In this document: positions 7,148 to 13,978 of the stretch, one piece after another
Position numbering within the stretch: the stretch's first letter is position 1
Layout of the letters: each line of letters begins with the position of its first letter
Assembly (NCBI RefSeq): GCF_900115735.1
Contig: NZ_FOXO01000037.1
Coordinates: 1 to 32,280, forward strand
Direction: 5' to 3'
DNA length: 32,280 bases
Origin: Butyrivibrio proteoclasticus
GTDB taxonomy: Bacteria; Bacillota; Clostridia; Lachnospirales; Lachnospiraceae
Position numbers and translations under genes: made by a program
The notes under the pieces: model-generated
What the model was told of the DNA's origin: nothing
Database searches by the model: none
The model's input: the letters and a program-made list of their open reading frames with translations, nothing else

Positions 7148-7690
7148 TTATTTTAAAGCCTTTCCAAACTCGAAAGCTTCGTTTAACTCTTCTGTTTTCC
7201 CAGATGCCTCACCCATATCACCTATGCCACCGCAGAATAAGGAGCCTGAAAACCGAGCCTTTCCAAAACAGTCAACCCATCCCTGAAGTCCACTTTCAGC
7301 CTTTTTAGGAACAAACTCTTCATCCTCAGCAGCGACAGAGAGCATATATACATTTCTAAATCTATAATCTGAAGGATATAGAGGATTGAGCCTATCCAAA
7401 AGAGTCTTCATCTGCCCGCTCATCTCGTAATAATAAATAGGTGTTGTAAAAACGAGAGTTTCTGCATTCTTTACTTTTTCTGCAATAGTGACAGCATCAT
7501 CCTTAATGACACATTTTTGTGTATTTTGACAGGCCAGACATCCGATACAGAATCCGATATTTTTCCCTTTTAGGCTTATATGCTCCACATCATGACCTGA
7601 CGCTTTTGCTCCCTCTATAAGCTTTTCAGTAAGTATATCTGAATTGCTATTTGTACGAAGGCTTGTTGAAATAACTAACACTTTACTCAT
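7148..7690 (-). CDS. NADPH-dependent FMN reductase / iron-sulfur flavoprotein-like
   Basis: 180-residue cytosolic flavodoxin-fold oxidoreductase. MSKVLVISTSLRTNSNSDIL is the FMN-phosphate loop; CIGCLACQNTQKC (about residues 48-60) is the cysteine cluster seen in iron-sulfur flavoprotein relatives; TTPIYYYEMSGQMKTLLDR is the flavin-contacting segment. It lies between the Cys-hydrolase (17 bases upstream) and the cyclophilin-like lipoprotein (12 bases downstream) and is clearly co-transcribed. It probably reduces a quinone or other small electrophile with NAD(P)H. Control by the divergent LysR regulator is likely from position. Confidence 0.9.
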   Translation of the reverse strand: MSKVLVISTSLRTNSNSDILTEKLIEGAKASGHDVEHISLKGKNIGFCIGCLACQNTQKCVIKDDAVTIAEKVKNAETLVFTTPIYYYEMSGQMKTLLDRLNPLYPSDYRFRNVYMLSVAAEDEEFVPKKAESGLQGWVDCFGKARFSGSLFCGGIGDMGEASGKTEELNEAFEFGKALK

Positions 7691-7706
7691 ATCATCCCAT
7701 CCTTTA

Positions 7707-8711
7707 TCAGTATTTCAGATTCTCCTTAAAGAAGCTCTCCAGCTTGTCAAAAGGAATATAATCCTTATCTCCGCCATCATAAAGGTCAGTGTGCACAGCA
7801 TCAGGGATTATCATAAGTTCCTTGTTATCTGCATACTTGCTGTCTTTGATCATATCTGCATAAGCATCCTTAGAAAAATAGCAAGAGTGCGCCTTTTCTC
7901 CATGAACAAGTAAAACAGCGCTCCTTATCTCATTAGAGTACTTAAGGATTGGCTGATTAACAAAAGACTCACAGCCAATAACATTCCATCCACCGTTGGA
8001 ATTAAGGCTTCTCTTGTGATAACCTCTGTCAGTCTTGTAGTAGTCATAATAGTCTTTTACAAAGAAAGGTGCATCCTCCGGAAGTGGATCTACTACTCCG
8101 CCGCCAAGCTTATATTCACCAGCCTTAAGGTCCTCCAGTCTCTGCGCACACATAGCTGCCTTATGCTGATATCTTGCTTCTTCACTGTCCTCTGAATCAA
8201 AATATCCCTTGGCATTTACCCTTGTCATGTCATACATTGTCATAGCTACCGTAGCTTTAATTCTTGTATCAAGAGCTGCTGTGTTTACAGCCATTCCTCC
8301 CCAGCCACAGATACCGATGATTCCGATCCTGTCAGGATCTACCATTTCATTTAGTGATAGAAAATCAACTGCCGCCATGAAATCTTCTGTGTTGATATCC
8401 GGAGATGCCATGTATCTTACATTTCCACCAGACTCTCCTGTAAAAGAGGGATCAAATGCTATTGTCAGAAATCCTCTCTCTGCCATTGTCTGAGCATAGA
8501 GACCTGAACACTGCTCCTTTACTGCACCAAAAGGTCCACATACGGCAATAGCCGGAAGCTTACCTTCTGGATTTTGGGGAACATACATATCTGCTGCAAG
8601 TGTGATTCCATATCTGTTTACAAATGTGACTTTGCTGTGGTCTACCTTATCACTTTTCTTAAAGGTCTTATCCCACTCTGTTACAAGGTTTAGTTCTTCT
8701 TTTCTGATCAT
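7707..8711 (-). CDS. Alpha/beta hydrolase with a cysteine nucleophile (dienelactone-hydrolase-like)
   Basis: 334 residues. The fold is shown by PAIAVCGPFGAVKEQCS and FLTIAFDPSFTGESGG. The nucleophile elbow is IGICGWGGMA (about residue 136), so Cys replaces the usual Ser, as in dienelactone hydrolases. LLVHGEKAHS and a late DAVHTDLYD supply the acid and His regions. The start at 8711 has AGGAGG 8 bases upstream; an ATG seven codons earlier would put the ribosome site inside the gene. Members of this family are often annotated only as alpha/beta hydrolase; the reaction is not known. It sits in an operon with an FMN reductase and faces a LysR gene. Confidence 0.87.
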   Translation of the reverse strand: MIRKEELNLVTEWDKTFKKSDKVDHSKVTFVNRYGITLAADMYVPQNPEGKLPAIAVCGPFGAVKEQCSGLYAQTMAERGFLTIAFDPSFTGESGGNVRYMASPDINTEDFMAAVDFLSLNEMVDPDRIGIIGICGWGGMAVNTAALDTRIKATVAMTMYDMTRVNAKGYFDSEDSEEARYQHKAAMCAQRLEDLKAGEYKLGGGVVDPLPEDAPFFVKDYYDYYKTDRGYHKRSLNSNGGWNVIGCESFVNQPILKYSNEIRSAVLLVHGEKAHSCYFSKDAYADMIKDSKYADNKELMIIPDAVHTDLYDGGDKDYIPFDKLESFFKENLKY

Positions 8712-8728
8712 TTTACATTCCTCCTGAA

Positions 8729-8944
8729 TCATTTCTCTTTCTGAATCTGTCTTATCAAAAAATCCATGTTATCAACTTTTTTCTGACTGTCATGTAGCTT
8801 ATCCATCAGATGACACCGGCATTTCCTAAGATCTCGAAGAAGTGTATCTGTATCTCCTTCTTCATACATCTTTTTCATAAAACTTATTTCTTTCTCATCA
8901 CAGCCCATGTCAGTAAGGCTTTCAAGAATCTTTTTGGTATCCAT
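8729..8944 (-). CDS. Small coiled-coil protein, first gene of the hydrolase operon
   Basis: 71-residue acidic/basic protein starting MDTKKILESLTDMGCDEKEI and ending VDNMDFLIRQIQKEK. It is entirely helical in appearance; the last 40 residues (RKCRCHLMDKLHDSQKKVDN) resemble the C-terminal dimerisation helix of MerR-type regulators but there is no DNA-binding domain. CRC and a lone upstream Cys are noticeable. The 8944 start has AAGGAG about 9 bases upstream, better than the ATG eight codons earlier. Proteins like this commonly accompany flavodoxin and hydrolase operons in Lachnospiraceae; function unknown. Confidence 0.7.
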   Translation of the reverse strand: MDTKKILESLTDMGCDEKEISFMKKMYEEGDTDTLLRDLRKCRCHLMDKLHDSQKKVDNMDFLIRQIQKEK

Positions 8945-9007
8945 CTTTTTTGCTCCTTCTGATTTCATAGTAAATCCTTGACCAGGTTTTCGCTAATGAA
9001 TAAAATA

Positions 9008-9021
9008 AATATCATGATATT
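9008..9021. promoter_or_regulatory. Probable LysR operator between divergent genes
   Basis: A perfect 14-bp palindrome, AATATCATGATATT, lies between the operon starting at 8944 and the LysR gene starting at 9067. Position and AT-rich dyad symmetry fit a LysR-type binding box (T-N11-A class). Confidence 0.55.
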
Positions 9022-9066
9022 CGTTTTTGGAATAACACTTTAATCGTCAACTTTATGGAGGTTTTC

Positions 9067-9939
9067 ATGGAAATAAAAAATCTCAGATACTTTCTTGCAG
9101 TTGCAAGGGAAGAAAATATGTCAAAGGCTGCTGAGCAGCTCCATGTATCACAGCCTACTCTTTCAAAGACATTAAAAGCATTAGAGGAAGAACTTGGAAA
9201 AAAACTGTTTGTAAGGCACAGTTTCAGCATTTCGCTTACGGACGAAGGGATGCTTCTACGTGACCGTGCCCAGGATCTTGTTGCTATGTCAGATAAGATA
9301 GAACAGGAATTTAATTCCCTTGATGATATAACAGGTGGGGATATTTATTTTGGACTGGCTGAGAGCTATCAGATCAGGTACCTTGCGAGAGAGATCTATA
9401 AGTTAAAAGAAAAATACCCCAATTTCACTTATCACATAACCAGCGGAGATACCGAACAGGTTACTGAAAAGCTTGATAAGGGCATTTTAGACTTTGCTGT
9501 ACTATGTGAAACACCTGACAGCAATAAATATGAATATGTTAAATTTCCGGAAGCTGATGTATGGGGAGCAATCATATCTTCATCACATCCCCTTGCAAAG
9601 AAAAAATCCATACGAGTATCTGACCTTGTAGAACAGCCTCTGTTTGTCTCAGAGCAGAGCTGGAACAATGAAATCAAAGTATGGGCCAAAGACAGATTTA
9701 ATGAGCTTAAGCTTGAAGGTTCTTTCAGACTGTCCTATAACGGTTCCGTATTCGCAAGGGAAAACCTTGGAATACTACTTACATTTAAGGATCTGATAAA
9801 TACCGAAGGAACTGACATGGTTTTCAGACCACTTTCGCCAGAACTGAAATCAGAGCTACATCTGATATGGAATAAGTATCAGACCTTTACACCTATTGCT
9901 GAAAAGTTTCTGGAGCAAATAAAAAAGGCTTTCAAGTAA
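9067..9939 (+). CDS. LysR family transcriptional regulator
   Basis: 290-residue regulator. The N-terminal winged helix is MEIKNLRYFLAVAREENMSK to SQPTLSKTLKALEEELGKKLF; the remainder is the two-lobed periplasmic-binding-like effector domain (GDIYFGLAESYQIRYLA, LDFAVLCETPD). GGAGG stands 6 bases before the 9067 ATG, so an ATG four codons earlier is rejected. It is transcribed divergently from the small-protein/hydrolase/FMN-reductase/lipoprotein operon with a palindrome between them, and most likely controls that operon and itself. Confidence 0.92.
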   Translation: MEIKNLRYFLAVAREENMSKAAEQLHVSQPTLSKTLKALEEELGKKLFVRHSFSISLTDEGMLLRDRAQDLVAMSDKIEQEFNSLDDITGGDIYFGLAESYQIRYLAREIYKLKEKYPNFTYHITSGDTEQVTEKLDKGILDFAVLCETPDSNKYEYVKFPEADVWGAIISSSHPLAKKKSIRVSDLVEQPLFVSEQSWNNEIKVWAKDRFNELKLEGSFRLSYNGSVFARENLGILLTFKDLINTEGTDMVFRPLSPELKSELHLIWNKYQTFTPIAEKFLEQIKKAFK

Positions 9940-9952
9940 TTTGTATGAATGT

Positions 9953-9972
9953 CATAGCTTTATAAAGCTATG
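9953..9972. repeat. Perfect 20-bp palindrome after LysR
   Basis: CATAGCTTTA is followed at once by its reverse complement, 13 bases past the LysR stop codon. There is no T-run after it. It may fold as a loop-closing hairpin at the mRNA end or be a binding site. Confidence 0.65.
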
Positions 9973-10021
9973 ATGCAGCTGTGCGCTCATCTGATGACCA
10001 TGTTCCATCCCATTGTGCATA

Positions 10022-10165
10022 AGTATATGCAAAAGAGCAGGCTTAAACAGGGCGACTTTCTATGCCAATTACCTGGATGTTTATGATCTTGCAGACAAGG
10101 TGCTTGTAATGCTTCAGGAAGAAATAGCGCAGATTATCAGTTCAGAGTATCAGGGCAGAAACTAA
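10022..10165 (+). pseudogene. TetR-family fragment (helix-turn-helix part)
   Basis: The frame reads SICKRAGLNRATFYANYLDV, then YDLADKVLVMLQEEIAQI and a stop. ICK-AGLNRATFYANY is a TetR recognition helix region. The N-terminal helix is missing or shifted in frame and the ligand-binding domain is absent. The stop is followed 9 bases later by the broken membrane protein, with AAGGAG between, so the two were probably an operon. No TetR protein can be made from this. Confidence 0.6.
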
Positions 10166-10174
10166 AGGAGTTTT

Positions 10175-10701
10175 ATGAAAAAAATATTGCAGAGGCTTTT
10201 TATTCCTAAGCCATCCACCGCTATACTTATTTCCATCCCACTGTATGTATTTGTCGGAGCTGTGCTTGCAAAAGAAATCACAGGACCGGTGGCATATCTG
10301 GCATACTTTCTTTCCAGCTTCTTGTTCTAAACTTATTTCTCTGCTTCATAACAGTGATGGCATCAAGACTTGAAGGCACAATTGATTATCCAGGTCTTCT
10401 GATATTTGAGATGGCCTTTTATTCTTTTTATGCAACAATCGCAACAGCTGTAAATGCTATAAAATATCGAGGTCATACTCATCCAATGTTTACCGCAGCC
10501 AGGATTTCCAGCTTCACGGCAGCTCTTGTCTCCATGCTTTCTCTTGAGATTGCAATGACAGCCCGTTTTGGTGCAGAAGATATCAGTTTCAGGAAGCAGA
10601 TGACCGCACTTACAGGCTTAGGAGTATGCTCTATCGTATTGATAATGGCAGTCTCTATGATCATAAAGTCAAGCACCTGGTTTAAACAAAGCCACAACTG
10701 A
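10175..10701 (+). pseudogene. Hypothetical membrane protein with internal deletion and frame change
   Basis: The 5' part (AAGGAG ribosome site, start MKKILQRLFIPKPSTAILIS) encodes 51 residues with one membrane helix, then stops at 10328. A second frame, open from about 10320, encodes LVLNLFLCFITVMASRLEGT and then four hydrophobic helices up to 10701. Together they match the beginning and end of a family of clostridial multi-pass membrane proteins (KPKTAVLI-type start; YPGLLIFEMAFYSFYATIAT-type second half) whose middle of roughly 100 residues is absent here. The missing middle plus the changed frame mark an internal deletion. Confidence 0.6.
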
Positions 10702-10781
10702 ACTGCCTACGCTTCTGTACCCCAACTCATCATTCATTCAAATATCCTTTCTGCTCATCTCGGTTTCACAGACTATTAGCG

Positions 10782-11426
10782 TCATTCAAAATACTGTATT
10801 TTTTCAACGACTTTAACCGGACTGTTTACGAGCTCTGCAAAGCTCTTTCCATCTGACTTTTTACCTACTATGCCGCCATAGTGGATTGGTATGGCTACTT
10901 CCGGTCTGATTGTGTTTATTAGGTCTGCAGCTCTTTTGACATCCATAGTATATGTACCGCCTACAGGAACGAGGGCTATATCACATTTTACCTGCTTTGC
11001 TTCCTTGGTAAGTCCGGTATCGCCTGCAATATAGACTCTCTTCCCTTCAATCCTGAGAATATATCCGACCCACCCTGCCCTTCTAGGATGGAAAGGCTTC
11101 ACCGTGTTATATGCCGGAATAGTTTCAAGTTCAAGACCTGCTATCTCCTTATATATTCCCGGTGTTACTGTCACTATACTCTTGACTTCAGAAGCCAGTT
11201 CCCCTGCTTCATCTTCCATAGCAGCTGGAACAACCAGCATAGAATCCTGCTTTATAACCTTACGTATATCTTCTACTGAAAAGTGGTCATAATGATCATG
11301 TGTGATCAGGACATAATCCGCATCATGTGGTTCTTCTTTCATATGGAAAGGATCCAGATATATGGTTGCAAACTTATTCTTTATCCTGATGCTACTCTGT
11401 GTAAAAACTTCGATATTATCCAGCAT
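10782..11426 (-). CDS. MBL-fold metal-dependent hydrolase
   Basis: 214-residue cytosolic metallo-beta-lactamase-fold protein of the UPF0173/YtkL-like group. Metal ligands are visible in ITHDHYDHFS (about residues 42-49), AGDTG (about 135-139) and the late IPIHYGG. Length and spacing are normal for the family. GAGGAG lies 8 bases before the ATG. It appears monocistronic. A striking dyad element (11457-11481) lies 31-55 bases upstream and may be its operator. The substrate is not predictable. Confidence 0.9.
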   Translation of the reverse strand: MLDNIEVFTQSSIRIKNKFATIYLDPFHMKEEPHDADYVLITHDHYDHFSVEDIRKVIKQDSMLVVPAAMEDEAGELASEVKSIVTVTPGIYKEIAGLELETIPAYNTVKPFHPRRAGWVGYILRIEGKRVYIAGDTGLTKEAKQVKCDIALVPVGGTYTMDVKRAADLINTIRPEVAIPIHYGGIVGKKSDGKSFAELVNSPVKVVEKIQYFE

Positions 11427-11456
11427 TCTTACTGCTCCTCGTATAAAAACTTATAT

Positions 11457-11481
11457 ATTCTTGAACATAAAGTTCAAGAAT
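11457..11481. promoter_or_regulatory. Inverted-repeat element ATTCTTGAA-N7-TTCAAGAAT, copy 1
   Basis: Nine-base arms separated by 7 bases; the symmetry extends to 14-bp perfect arms (11453-11466 and 11472-11485) here. It sits just upstream of the MBL hydrolase. The same arms with the same spacing recur at 30940-30964. A regulator binding site is the simplest reading; an RNA hairpin without T-run is the alternative. Confidence 0.6.
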
Positions 11482-11484
11482 ATA

Positions 11485-11530
11485 TCAACCATGCCAAATT
11501 GAATCGACTACGTCGATGAGGCATGGTTGA
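11485..11530. repeat. Nested inverted repeat
   Basis: TCAACCATGCC (11485-11495) pairs perfectly with GGCATGGTTGA (11520-11530). Inside lies a second stem, ATCGAC-TAC-GTCGAT (11503-11517). The result is a hairpin on a stalk, directly adjoining the element at 11453-11485. Function unknown; it could be a REP/MITE-like palindrome or a structured RNA. Confidence 0.6.
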
Positions 11531-11551
11531 CCCTTGTATCACCTTCTCACG

Positions 11552-11574
11552 AAACCCGCAGCAAGTGCGGTTTT
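11552..11574 (+). terminator. Terminator-like hairpin, plus strand
   Basis: AAACCCGCA pairs with TGCGGTTT around a GCAAG loop (one bulged C) and is followed by TTTTCTG. No plus-strand gene precedes it, so it would end an unannotated plus-strand transcript over 11.45-11.55 kb, or be coincidental. Confidence 0.4.
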
Positions 11575-11586
11575 CTGTAATTTCAT

Positions 11587-11736
11587 TTAATAAGTCATAA
11601 CAAAATGATACCATATTTTTACTCGCGAAAAAACAGCTACAGATTTATCCGTAGCTGCAATAAGTTCATTCGTTATTATTCTATATTTGCCTCTTTCTAT
11701 CCTTGCCTTTAGCATCCTTTTCCGTCTATACCACAT
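11587..11736 (-). CDS. Possible 49-residue basic peptide or gene remnant
   Basis: MWYRRKRMLKARIERGKYRI continues to VKIWYHFVMTY. GAGGGAG lies about 5 bases before the ATG. It lies in the otherwise gene-free spacer downstream of tcyP and contains a strong terminator within its 3' half, which argues against an intact gene. I recognise no family. A decayed gene end or chance ORF is likely. Confidence 0.2.
   Translation of the reverse strand: MWYRRKRMLKARIERGKYRIITNELIAATDKSVAVFSRVKIWYHFVMTY
11628..11657 (-). terminator. Rho-independent terminator, minus strand
   Basis: On the minus strand CAGCTAC and GTAGCTG close a short loop (stem extendable inward with a G-U pair) and are followed by six T. 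It would stop transcription leaving the tcyP side, or end a small RNA from 11.66-11.85 kb. Confidence 0.65.
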
Positions 11737-11848
11737 GCTGCTCCCTCGTTTCCGGGATGAACACCCCCTATTCCCTGCTCGGTAAAAAAGCTTTCCCAAT
11801 CCAAAATAAGCTTTCCATCGTCAGTCTTATTTTATCAGACAAATACCA

Positions 11849-11883
11849 GGCAGTCATAATCCTATATGAGAATTATGACTGCC
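11849..11883. terminator. Strong hairpin downstream of tcyP
   Basis: Perfect 12-bp stem GGCAGTCATAAT/ATTATGACTGCC with an 11-base loop, 28 bases past the tcyP stop. On the minus strand only a TGGTATTTGTCT tract follows; on the plus strand a seven-T run comes 8 bases later. It is probably the tcyP terminator, possibly bidirectional. Confidence 0.55.
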
Positions 11884-11910
11884 CGGTTCCCCTCTTTTTT
11901 TATTATCTTA

Positions 11911-13248
11911 TCAAGCCGCAGACACTTCTTTAGACTCCTGAGATTTTTCTACTACTTTACCATTGTATACTTCGTGATCAAGAAGTCCCTCTGTTTCGGC
12001 TGTAAGCACTGTTGCTGTTGCAGCTCCTACTACATTAGTTGCAGTTCTTGCCATATCTACGATTGATGATATAGGTGAGAAAAGAACTATCAGCTCAACC
12101 GGAAGACCTGCTGCAGTGAAAAGAGCTGTTGCTGTAATTGTTGCTGTTCCTGGAACTCCTACTGTTCCGATTGAAACGAGAAGGGTAAGCGCAATGAGAA
12201 GTACGTACTGTCCTGCGGAGTAGCTGATTCCCTGCTGATTGATTGTAAATACTGCAAGAAGTACCGGCCAGATTCCTGCGCATCCTGGCATTCCAAGGTT
12301 TGCTCCAAGTCCTGCTGTGAATGCTGCCACATCTCCATCAACTCCAATATCCTCTTTTAACTTGCTTACTGTGACAGGAAGTGTACCAACGCTGCTCTGG
12401 GATGTAAATGCAACGATTCCTGCAGGTGCGATCTTCTTAAGGAATGTGACAGGATTAAGCTTTCCGATTGCAGCTATAAGTACGCTCTCTACCCCAAAGA
12501 GCTGTATTGCTGCAAGTACATATGCAACCACAAGTACAGAAAGAAGTGGTAAAAGATCCTGTAGCTTACTTCTGCCAACTGCTCTGGCGATAAGTGCTGT
12601 AACTGCGTAAGGTGTGAAAGAAACGATGAAGCTTACTGCTCTGCCGAGTACTGTATTTGCCGCGTCTACAAAAGCCTTGAAAGGCTTAACGGATTCATCC
12701 TTTCTTACAACCTTGTTGTATGCAAGTGCAACAATCAGGCCAAACACGAGGATAGGAACAACAGTATTACTGCCCCATTCATTTATGAGATTCTTTGGGA
12801 AAAGACCTACGATAGCATCTACCGCTGTAGGAACCTCTTTTGCCTCAGTAGCTTCTACTGTATACTGAAATCCTTTTCCAAGTCCCAGTGAAAGAGCTGC
12901 TATAAGAGTTATAACTGCTGCTGTAAATGTGTTCAGGAGCAAAAAAAGAACTGACTTAAGACCAACCTTATGTAGTTTAACCTGATCTCCCAGGTTTGTG
13001 ATGCTTGATATTACGCTAAACAAAAGAAGTGGAACCACAAATGCCTGAAGTGCATTTACATATACTGTTCCAAATGCTGCAACGTACTTGTAATTCTCTT
13101 TGAATATGAGACCGATGATTACACCAAAGGCTGTTGCAATAAGTGTCCTTATTCCAAAGTCCACATGTTTTCTTTTTAGGAAGTACAATACTCCGAATAG
13201 TGCAAGTGCTGTTATAAGTGCTCCAATTTCTAATACATTGATTTCCAT
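11911..13248 (-). CDS. tcyP: L-cystine/dicarboxylate:cation symporter TcyP
   Basis: 445-residue inner-membrane secondary transporter of the DAACS (SDF) family. The substrate-site signature is in AFTSQSSVGTLPVTVSKLKE and in ANLGMPGCAGIWPVLLAVF, close to TcyP of Bacillus and YdjN of E. coli, which import cystine with Na+ or H+. Eight transmembrane helices plus re-entrant loops are apparent; the C-terminal tail after residue 410 is hydrophilic. The start at 13248 has GGAGGAGG upstream; earlier in-frame codons run back into the leader terminator and are rejected. The gene is preceded by a leader with a Cys-rich peptide and competing stems, suggesting cysteine-controlled attenuation. Confidence 0.88.
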   Translation of the reverse strand: MEINVLEIGALITALALFGVLYFLKRKHVDFGIRTLIATAFGVIIGLIFKENYKYVAAFGTVYVNALQAFVVPLLLFSVISSITNLGDQVKLHKVGLKSVLFLLLNTFTAAVITLIAALSLGLGKGFQYTVEATEAKEVPTAVDAIVGLFPKNLINEWGSNTVVPILVFGLIVALAYNKVVRKDESVKPFKAFVDAANTVLGRAVSFIVSFTPYAVTALIARAVGRSKLQDLLPLLSVLVVAYVLAAIQLFGVESVLIAAIGKLNPVTFLKKIAPAGIVAFTSQSSVGTLPVTVSKLKEDIGVDGDVAAFTAGLGANLGMPGCAGIWPVLLAVFTINQQGISYSAGQYVLLIALTLLVSIGTVGVPGTATITATALFTAAGLPVELIVLFSPISSIVDMARTATNVVGAATATVLTAETEGLLDHEVYNGKVVEKSQESKEVSAA

Positions 13249-13288
13249 GATGATCCTCCTCCAATTTACATGAAACATAGATAAAGAA

Positions 13289-13323
13289 ATATGCCCGGTG
13301 ACAAATGAGTCTCCCGGGCATAT
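13289..13323 (-). terminator. Leader terminator (attenuator) of tcyP
   Basis: On the minus strand ATATGCCCGG (13314-13323) pairs with CCGGGCATAT (13289-13298) across a 15-base loop and is followed by TTTCTTTAT. It lies 41 bases before the tcyP start codon, between the leader peptide and the gene, the position expected of an attenuator. Confidence 0.75.
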
Positions 13324-13343
13324 GGCATACGTCCTATTTCTAT

Positions 13344-13457
13344 TTACGCTTGATGGCATGAACATCGATGAGACAACATGCCAGCCATATATGATGCCCG
13401 GTTATTTGTCATCACACAACACATGTATTCAGATTTGTGATTTCTGAAGTTAAGCAT
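13344..13457 (-). CDS. Cys-rich leader peptide upstream of tcyP (candidate)
   Basis: A 37-codon frame starts MLNFRNHKSEYMCCVMTNNR and ends MLSHRCSCHQA. Four of 37 residues are Cys: adjacent TGT TGT codons at 13416-13421 and TGT/TGC at 13356-13364, a high density for the rarest common amino acid. AAAGGA lies about 11 bases before the ATG at 13457; an internal ATG at 13424 would give MCCVM directly. The frame ends 21 bases before the terminator stem. Since the gene controlled is a cystine importer, a leader peptide sensing charged Cys-tRNA is the natural reading. This is inference from sequence; no translation evidence exists. Confidence 0.6.
   Translation of the reverse strand: MLNFRNHKSEYMCCVMTNNRASYMAGMLSHRCSCHQA
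13394..13411 (-). promoter_or_regulatory. Antiterminator segment in the tcyP leader
   Basis: Minus-strand TGACAAATAACCGGGCAT can pair with the terminator 5' arm and loop: CCGGGCAT with ATGCCCGG (8 bp) and TGACAAAT with ATTTGTCA (8 bp). Pairing here excludes the terminator stem. The segment begins 4 bases after the tandem Cys codons. Confidence 0.6.
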
Positions 13458-13582
13458 TTCTCACGCCATCCTTTCTTTTTCGTTTCCTGTTGAAATAAAT
13501 GATAATGGAGTTTGATCATCTTGACTAATACGTGATGGTTATTGCCTGCGATAAGCTCAGACTATAGCATCTTCCTCTCCCT

Positions 13583-13828
13583 TCACACAGGCATTTCCAT
13601 AAACTCATCTATAGCTCTAAGTACAGGCTCTGCATACTTTTCGCCACTAAAAAGCCACTGCTCATGCTGCATGTCAAATTCCCTGATATCAGGATTTCGA
13701 AAATACTTTTTGTAGCGCTTTAAGTACTTTTCACCCATTTTATTTGCATATATGAAATGAGGAATTGTGTGCTCCACATAAATGTCATCCTTAAGATGAG
13801 TCAAAAGATCTGTATAGTATTCATTTTT
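13583..13828 (-). pseudogene. C-terminal fragment of an alpha/beta hydrolase
   Basis: The frame opens after a TAA and reads NEYYTDLLTHLKDDIYVEHT, then YFRNPDIREFDMQHEQWLFS and ends FMEMPV. The DMQHEQ segment carries the catalytic His region of the small hydrolase group common in Clostridia (compare the EKGNHSLE region at 3814-4374). The nucleophile-bearing N-terminal half is missing and no ribosome site precedes the frame. Confidence 0.6.
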
Positions 13829-13848
13829 TTATGGACACCGGAGAAAAA

Positions 13849-13956
13849 TCACCCAAATCCAATCATCATAAATAAAATCATAACAGCTCCATAATCAAAA
13901 AAGAAAGGTTCTTCAGGTGTGCGCTCTCTCATATCTACTCTTAATTCTTCCATCAT
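13849..13956 (-). CDS. 35-residue small membrane peptide or N-terminal remnant
   Basis: MMEELRVDMRERTPEEPFFF followed by a hydrophobic run (GAVMILFMMIGFG) that could span the membrane. GGAAGG stands 5 bases before the ATG and the ORF begins 22 bases after the YjbR gene, so translation is plausible. It stops abruptly inside the hydrophobic segment, which suggests it is the beginning of a membrane protein whose remainder was lost together with the front of the adjacent hydrolase. No family recognised. Confidence 0.4.
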   Translation of the reverse strand: MMEELRVDMRERTPEEPFFFDYGAVMILFMMIGFG

Positions 13957-13978
13957 TATTACCTTCCAATCTTCTATT

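Noticed and set aside
11973..12868. Long open frames antisense to tcyP
   Set aside because: They are shadows of a strongly conserved transporter gene on the other strand, with no ribosome sites.
13260..13582. Riboswitch or T-box upstream of tcyP
   Set aside because: No S-box core, T-box antiterminator or other known aptamer signature could be found; a leader peptide explains the structure better.
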